Source of the DNA: Bacteroidales bacterium
GTDB taxonomy: Bacteria; Bacteroidota; Bacteroidia; Bacteroidales; VadinHA17
Reading direction: 5' to 3'
Length of the DNA stretch: 64,000 nt
NCBI GenBank assembly: GCA_016715075.1
Contig: JADKBK010000042.1
Location: forward strand, 62,001-126,000
Part shown: piece after piece, positions 58,511 through 64,000 of the stretch
Numbering within the stretch: position 1 is the first letter of the stretch
Layout of the letters: the number at the start of each line of letters is the position of its first letter
Position numbers and translations under genes: made by a program
The notes under the pieces: model-generated
Seen by the model: the letters and a program-made list of their open reading frames with translations, nothing else
Database searches by the model: none
Told to the model about the DNA's origin: nothing

Positions 58511-60240
58511 CTATTGGTAAGGGGTTGGCATACTTGGTGCTACCCACACATAAATATGAGGTGCAGTGGGTTGGCATCCCACCAGAATTTTGTAAGCCTT
58601 GTATCCGCTCCATAGCGTGATAATGCATCATTAAAACCTTTGCTGTTAATGGTCTCCTCCCTTGTTGGCCATGGTTCTCTTCGCGGCACTTTTCCCTGGA
58701 GTGCAGCCTGATCGGGGCCAATCGGAACTTTAGGGTATCCTGTTCTTCTGTACTCACACCATCCCTGGAATTCGTCAGGGAACAGAGCAACAATCTTCTG
58801 ATTGATTATCATTTCCAATTGCTCATCAGGGGAACCTGAAAGGGTATACATTGGAGAGGCCTTAAAGGCAGTTATTTCTTCATCTTTTATTTTCTTGTAA
58901 TCGAGATAGTTTTGTACATCGGCATCAGTCCACGGCGCACCCGGAGCATAAGCGGGATTATGAATATAATCTTTCATCAGGGCAGGTATCTGCGGCGCAG
59001 TAAGATCATAAAACCACTTTGCCCACTCTATTCCTGCATCGATACCCTTCTGATAATAATCATTTGCAGAGCCTGTAAAACCTGCAGGCAATATACCTGC
59101 CAATTTGGCTTCAGCCAGTGCAAAAAAGACCTCTGAACATTTCATTACTGCTGGTGCTACAACAGGAACTCTCCATAAATCTGATATTTCTGAAACAGTA
59201 CCAGAGCCCCATGGATATTTATAATCTTCAGTTACCATTCCAAGAGTTGGAGAGCCGCGGTAATCATAATTCGGGAATGCATAACCGTTAGGTGATACAC
59301 CTCCCTTAAAGGTAGCCTTTACAGTATCGGCATAGATCTTAATTCTGGGGTCAAGAGTTATTGTATCATAATTCCTCAGAATATTAATCATAACCATGTG
59401 CGTTTGCACACTTTCCTGAATTGTTTCGTAATTGATGATTCTGTAATAGCGTGGATTCATATGCTGAGGATAGTCTGTACTGTTTTTAACAAATGCATCA
59501 TCACCCAGTGTACTCAGTAAATCATCTTCACTAAGATCACTCAGCTGAGCTGTTGCGAGAGCCTTATCTACATTTATTACCCTCAATGCCAACCTGAGAC
59601 GCAAGGAATTAGCGAGCTTCCTCCATTTTGCCGGGTCACCGCCATATACAAGGTCGGCTGATCCGTAACTTACCTTGGCTTCATCCAATTGAGCTGCAGC
59701 TTCTTTCAATTCCTTGAAGAGATCAGCATAAATACTTTGCTGAGTATCATACATTGGCTGGAGAATTGCCTGTTCTTTTGGCAAACACGATTCCGAATAT
59801 GGCACATCTCCGTATGTATCTGTGAGTTTTGAAACCGCCCAGACTTTTAATATCCTGGCGATGGCCTGTTTATTTGCAAGTTCCTCCTTGTTTGCCTTCC
59901 CATCAATCAGATAAATGATGTTGGACAGATTATTAAGCTGAGACTGATATTCAAAATCCCATTCGCCCGGAGCATCCGTTTCAAGGAAGGGAGCATCATC
60001 ATCTCTCTTGCACATACCACAGTAAGCACCATAGGTCCCGTTGCCATAGCTTGCGCCCCCTACAATTCCGTCCGCCTCTACATTGGTCAGCAATAAACCT
60101 ACATCAATCAGATCGGCCGTAATAATCCGAGGATCAGTATTATATTCCTCATAATTTTTCGTACATGCGTCAGTGAAAAATAATCCTGCAGCACATAAGA
60201 AAACAAGTGTTATTTTATTTATTTTTTTCATAATTCTCAT
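58511..60240 (-). CDS. susD: SusD/RagB-family nutrient-binding lipoprotein (3' frameshift)
   Basis: An outer-membrane lipoprotein that binds glycans over the SusC channel. Lipobox FFTDAC; then the SusD-like start NYEEYNTDP, ARILKVWAVSKLTDTYGDVPYSES, KWRKLANSLRLRLALRV and ALFPDEFQGWCEYRRTGYP. The ATG may be 60240 or the internal MKKINK at 60231. The frame ends at 58540 after DANPLHLIFMCG. Adding one base at GGG 58568-58570 gives DANPTAPHIYVWVAPSMPTPYQ and a stop at 58511, the better C-terminus. It lies 21 bases after susC in one operon. Confidence 0.92.
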
Positions 60241-60261
60241 TTTTTAAAGTCAATAACTTAA

Positions 60262-63200
60262 CTAGAAATTAAGTTTAACATTGAATCCCCATGTACGCGT
60301 AGTCGGCATAGATATCATCTCAGTACCGGCATAACCTGAAGAGGTATTAGGAGCAGATTCAGGAGAAATTCCCATTCCCTGCATATGCTCTTCCAGGTAT
60401 AACAGGTTACGTCCCAGAACGCTCACTGTTATTCCGGTGAAAGGAGTATTCTTGAGGATTGAAGGATTAAAACTATAGGTTAGCATAACCTCTCTTAAGC
60501 TGATATAACTGCCATCGAGAACAAATTCTTCACCGATGTCACCCCATGCCCTCTGAGCCCAGTAAGTCTGTCCATTAACGGCAATTTCATTTTTCACATA
60601 TGAAATATTACCGTTTCCATCATCCACTTCATTAACACCGGCCAGTATACCGACTTCAGGTAATTGATTGCCCTGATCATCCATATCCTGTGGTCTTCTG
60701 CCTTCAACAGTCCAGTTTCCTGTTCCTTTGGCTTCCATTTGATATTTGGTTGATGAAGAAATCTCATTTCCCTGAACAAAATCGAGGAGAAAGTTCAATG
60801 TCAGACCTTTATAGCTAAAAATATTGTTTAAACCTCCGATCCAGTCGGGAGTAATATTGCCCAGCACCTGCTGAGAGGAGGTAGGAATATAGTACCCACC
60901 AGGAGAATTAACGATCTTTTGTCCGTCAGGTGCTCTTTTATAAGCAAATCCTATAATATTGCCATAAGCCTGGCCTGGCCTGGCTTCTGTAATATTCGGA
61001 TATACATCACCTGCCAGGGTTAAAGATTCAATTCCCGGTGCCAGTGAAACAACTTCGGATTTATTACTTGCAAAATTCGCATTTATATCCCACGAAAAGC
61101 CATTGCTCATTTTAACAGGAGTTAAATTAAGGGCGATCTCAATCCCTTTATTCTGAACTTCTCCGGCATTAATTACCACTGTGGTATATCCACTTGCGTT
61201 GGATACATTTACAGGCAATATCTGGTTTGTGGTTCTTGCATTATAATATGTCACATCAAGACCTATCCTGTTATTCAAAAACCGTAAATCGGTACCTATT
61301 TCCCATGATTGGGTCAGCTCATTCTTAAGGTCATAGAGGGGAATTGTTTCGTTCATCCATGATAGCCCCTGCCCGTTATAAGTAGTAGTTGTTGAAGCAT
61401 ATCCATTCATAGTCAGATATGGATCAGAATCATTTCCCACCTGTGCCCAGGAGGCCCTTATTTTCCCAAAAGAGAGAATATTAGAAGGTATCCCTTTAAA
61501 GGCTTCTGTAAATACAAAACTGGTACTTACTGAAGGGTAGAAGAAGGAAGAATTGTCAACCCCCAGGGCTGATGACCAGTCGTTACGGCCTGTAAGATCA
61601 AGGAACAGATAGTTGTTATAAGCAAGCTGCCCCATAAAGTAAACTGACTGCATCTCTTTTCTTGACATGTAATTATAGGGTCGGATATCTTTAGCATTGC
61701 TGACGTCATAGACTCCGGGAGCTTTGAAATTCCTGCTGTCAAGTGATTGGGTATTTCTCTGCTGGTAAAGAATACTTGAACCTAAAGAGGCAGTCAGGTT
61801 AAATCTACTGGAGAGTGCTTTGTTGGCTGTCAGAATCACATCAGCGTTAATATCCTTAACATTATTTACGCTATTATAGACTCTGCCCTGGTAATTATCA
61901 CCACCCTTGGCTCCCACTGGCCATATTTTATCCTGTGTCTGGCTGTAATAATCAGTTCCTGCCCTTCCAAGAATACTTAACCAGCTGTTTAACTTTAAAG
62001 TTGTTGAGACCTGACCGATAATTCTGTCTTTAATATCATGATTTTTCAACTCGTTAACAACATAATACGGATTATAGTTTACTCCAGGCCAGCTACCTGC
62101 TTCACCGGTTTTTTCATAGTATTCTTTCAGCCATGCCATTGGCACGTACCTGCCCATTGTGACAAAGGTTCTGCTTACATTATCAGATCCTGAGCCTAAA
62201 TTAGGTCTGTTATTGCCCTCATCATGAATATAATTAACCTGCCCCTGAAAGGACAACTTTTCTGTAACCTGGGAATTCGCTCTCAATAAAATTGTTTGCT
62301 TGTTCATTGTCCAGTTTGGAATTATTCCCTTATTTGTATTAAGGCCGACTGAAAGTCTTGCAGAAGTTTTCTCATTGCTCCCGGATATTGATATAGTATT
62401 CGCAGTATTGATCCCGGTCTCATAGAAGTCTCTAACATTATTGGCGGGCTGAGGTAGCAGCACCAATGTTCTGGTGAATGCATCTTCAGGGTATACAAAA
62501 GGATCAACAATAGTTCTTCTTCCGTCAAGTGGAGGTCCCCAGCTGTCACCATGCCAGGTATCCATAGTTTCATAAATATTCCCGCTGCCGTCAGGAATTT
62601 CAATAAGGCTTCCGTAAATATTGGTCTCTTCATATCCTGTGGCATATTTGTTCTGATATGTAGGAACAAGGTTTAGAGTCTCAAAAGAGGTATTGGAATT
62701 TATTTCCACGCCGATACCCTTTTTCTTCATACCTGATTTTGTTGTTATCAGAATTACACCGTTACTACCTCTAGCTCCATAAAGAGCCGTGGCATTCGGA
62801 CCTTTCAGAACCGACATGGATTCAACATCTTCAGGATTTATATCGCCTATACCGTCGCCCAGGTCAGTATCTCCCCATGCACCACCGGCACTGTGGCCAA
62901 TGTTTGTAATTGGAACCCCATCCACAACATATAATGGCTGATTATTTCCAAGCAGCGATTTTGTACCACGGATCGTAATAGCTGATGAACCTCCTGTACC
63001 TGATGATGTTTTGGAAACCTGAACACCTGCAACCTTTGCTGTCAGAAAACTGGTCAGGTTTGTTTCCCTGGCTGCACTCAAAGCCTGTGTACCCAGTTCC
63101 TGCTGTGAATATCCGAGTGATTTGACTTCACGCTTTATACCAGGGGCTGTGACAACAACTTCGTCCAGCATTTCCTGTGATGGCTCCAGCGCAACATCTA

Positions 63201-63474
63201 CAATGTCCGATGTTCCAATTTCAGCAGAATATGTTTTCATACCAACAAATGAAAACTCCAGTGACTTGGATCCGGCCGGAACCCTGATTGTGTACTTACC
63301 GTTTATATCGGAAATTGTACCAATACTGGTCCCTGCCACTACAACGTTTACCCCGGGTAAGGCTGATCCATCATCAGATGATGTGATCCTGCCGGAGATG
63401 GTTCGCTCCTGAGCAAATGCACTGCCGAGCATTACCAGGAAGAGGATAATTGTCGATAACAGTTTTTTTCTCAT
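60262..63474 (-). CDS. susC: SusC/RagA-family TonB-dependent transporter
   Basis: A 1070-residue outer-membrane transporter, full length. A signal peptide ending at AFAQ is followed by a carboxypeptidase-regulatory domain (ISGRITSSDDGSALPGVNVVV), the plug (AITIRGTKSLLGNNQPLYVVDGVPI, ALYGARGSNGVILITTKSG) and a C-terminal barrel ending in TRTWGFNVKLNF with a terminal Phe. It imports oligosaccharides with TonB energy, using SusD as lid. The leader is about 200 nt from the promoter at 63685-63717. No frameshift is seen, in contrast with many neighbours. Confidence 0.95.
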   Translation of the reverse strand: MRKKLLSTIILFLVMLGSAFAQERTISGRITSSDDGSALPGVNVVVAGTSIGTISDINGKYTIRVPAGSKSLEFSFVGMKTYSAEIGTSDIVDVALEPSQEMLDEVVVTAPGIKREVKSLGYSQQELGTQALSAARETNLTSFLTAKVAGVQVSKTSSGTGGSSAITIRGTKSLLGNNQPLYVVDGVPITNIGHSAGGAWGDTDLGDGIGDINPEDVESMSVLKGPNATALYGARGSNGVILITTKSGMKKKGIGVEINSNTSFETLNLVPTYQNKYATGYEETNIYGSLIEIPDGSGNIYETMDTWHGDSWGPPLDGRRTIVDPFVYPEDAFTRTLVLLPQPANNVRDFYETGINTANTISISGSNEKTSARLSVGLNTNKGIIPNWTMNKQTILLRANSQVTEKLSFQGQVNYIHDEGNNRPNLGSGSDNVSRTFVTMGRYVPMAWLKEYYEKTGEAGSWPGVNYNPYYVVNELKNHDIKDRIIGQVSTTLKLNSWLSILGRAGTDYYSQTQDKIWPVGAKGGDNYQGRVYNSVNNVKDINADVILTANKALSSRFNLTASLGSSILYQQRNTQSLDSRNFKAPGVYDVSNAKDIRPYNYMSRKEMQSVYFMGQLAYNNYLFLDLTGRNDWSSALGVDNSSFFYPSVSTSFVFTEAFKGIPSNILSFGKIRASWAQVGNDSDPYLTMNGYASTTTTYNGQGLSWMNETIPLYDLKNELTQSWEIGTDLRFLNNRIGLDVTYYNARTTNQILPVNVSNASGYTTVVINAGEVQNKGIEIALNLTPVKMSNGFSWDINANFASNKSEVVSLAPGIESLTLAGDVYPNITEARPGQAYGNIIGFAYKRAPDGQKIVNSPGGYYIPTSSQQVLGNITPDWIGGLNNIFSYKGLTLNFLLDFVQGNEISSSTKYQMEAKGTGNWTVEGRRPQDMDDQGNQLPEVGILAGVNEVDDGNGNISYVKNEIAVNGQTYWAQRAWGDIGEEFVLDGSYISLREVMLTYSFNPSILKNTPFTGITVSVLGRNLLYLEEHMQGMGISPESAPNTSSGYAGTEMISMPTTRTWGFNVKLNF

Positions 63475-63660
63475 AATGGTTTTAGTTTAAGGAGATAATT
63501 ATCAAAAAGGTTTTCTATTGTATTATAAGATTCTTTAATTACACAAATAAAAAACAGGAAAAAGAACATTAACTGAGCCTCTGCTTTCTTTACATTACGT
63601 TAATATATTATATACAGGGCCACATTTATTGCATCTACTGTAAGCAAATATCGAAATATT

Positions 63661-63680
63661 ATATGCTTTTTTAAGCATAT
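63661..63680. repeat. Hairpin near the susC transcription start
   Basis: ATATGCTT-TTTT-AAGCATAT, a perfect 8-bp stem with a 4-base loop, lying at or just after the inferred start of the susC transcript. The rest of the 303-base gap is AT-rich with no gene visible. Confidence 0.5.
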
Positions 63681-63684
63681 ACTA

Positions 63685-63717
63685 CAAATATATGGAAACA
63701 TTTCCAAGATAAACAAA
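63685..63717 (-). promoter_or_regulatory. susC promoter
   Basis: On the minus strand: TTTG (63714-63717), 21 bases, TATATTTG (63685-63692). It is the only good -33/-7 pair in the gap upstream of susC. The inferred start is near 63678. Confidence 0.55.
63693..63706. promoter_or_regulatory. LacI-family operator in the susC promoter
   Basis: TGGAAACATTTCCA is one base away from the perfect LacI/GalR-type palindrome (TGGAAACGTTTCCA). It fills the spacer between the -33 and -7 boxes, touching the -7 box, where a bound repressor would block RNA polymerase. No lacI-type gene is in the window. Confidence 0.55.
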
Positions 63718-63777
63718 TGTTTTAATCAATAAATACAATTATATGAAACATAAAAATAAGTATATATAAAATATACC

Positions 63778-64000
63778 TTATTTTGTTATACTTATTTTCC
63801 CTATCTGATACCAGCCATCACCTTGCTTTCCTTCATTTGCAAGATTTACCCTTGGCTCATGCTTCACCCTGTCAACAATAGCAACCTGGACATCATAAAT
63901 ACCCTCAGGCAGATCAGAAGGAATAAAGAAAGAATCATCACAAACGATATCTCCCGGAAGCCAGTCAATAACTCTTGCATCCGTAACATGTATGAAACTC
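63778..64000 (-). CDS. DUF4832-like protein, C-terminal part
   Basis: The open frame enters from the right edge and ends at TAA (63778-63780), giving about 73 residues. It reads IPSDLPEGIYDVQVAIVDR, then HEPRVNLANEG and GDGWYQIGKISI, a C-terminal beta-sandwich strand pattern like that of DUF4832-type secreted glycosidase-associated proteins. It is on the same strand as susC/susD and upstream of them. Most of the gene lies outside the window. Confidence 0.55.
   Translation of the reverse strand, partial: SFIHVTDARVIDWLPGDIVCDDSFFIPSDLPEGIYDVQVAIVDRVKHEPRVNLANEGKQGDGWYQIGKISITK

Overview
The window comes from a Bacteroidota chromosome. The evidence is a SusC/SusD pair, a TonB receptor with an N-terminal STN domain next to a DUF4249 lipoprotein, many lipoprotein or Tat-like exported enzymes, the rny/zapA cluster, and several promoters of the Bacteroidota type (TTTG, a spacer of 19-21 bases, TAnnTTTG). 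I infer an environmental, polysaccharide-degrading member of the Bacteroidales/Marinilabiliales kind. No mobile element, CRISPR array or rRNA operon was seen.

Layout. 0-6 kb: the end of a nucleoside phosphorylase gene, then a minus-strand nucleotide-sugar operon (wecB, a UDP-GlcNAc 4-epimerase, a nucleotidyltransferase-GHMP kinase fusion, gmd, fcl) that would supply UDP-ManNAc, UDP-GalNAc-type sugars and GDP-fucose for surface glycans. 6-8.6 kb: a coiled-coil protein, zapA, a probable 6S RNA and rny. 8.7-20 kb: housekeeping and envelope genes (M23 peptidase, sugar nucleotidyltransferase, CutC, C69 dipeptidase, ribosomal protein L19, AsmA-like protein, tRNA-Arg(ACG), PH-domain protein, HPF-like protein, double PRC-barrel protein). 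20.4-23 kb: a RACo-like corrinoid activator converging on a UroD/MtaA-like methyltransferase.

23-63.5 kb is one long carbohydrate-oriented accessory region. It holds two paralogous Asp-box lipoproteins around a decayed TonB receptor/DUF4249 cassette, an esterase, two beta-helix proteins, a GH74-like propeller protein, a NodB-like deacetylase, tandem secreted Gfo/Idh/MocA oxidoreductases, a DUF6259-like hydrolase, a GH88 unsaturated uronyl hydrolase, two GH20 hexosaminidases (one broken), a nitrilase-family enzyme, a lyase-like lipoprotein, and SusD/SusC. GH88 plus GH20 with no sulfatase points to a poorly sulfated, hexosamine- and uronate-containing polysaccharide. A LacI-type operator sits inside the susC promoter. 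An alpha-oxoamine synthase/dipeptide epimerase pair lies inside this region. The window ends in a partial DUF4832-like gene.

About eleven genes carry a single-base frameshift, often in a homopolymer, and two carry a nonsense codon. That density suggests sequencing or assembly error in many cases. The plug-less TonB receptor, the 5'-truncated fragment at 30 kb and the twice-broken GH20 may be true pseudogenes.
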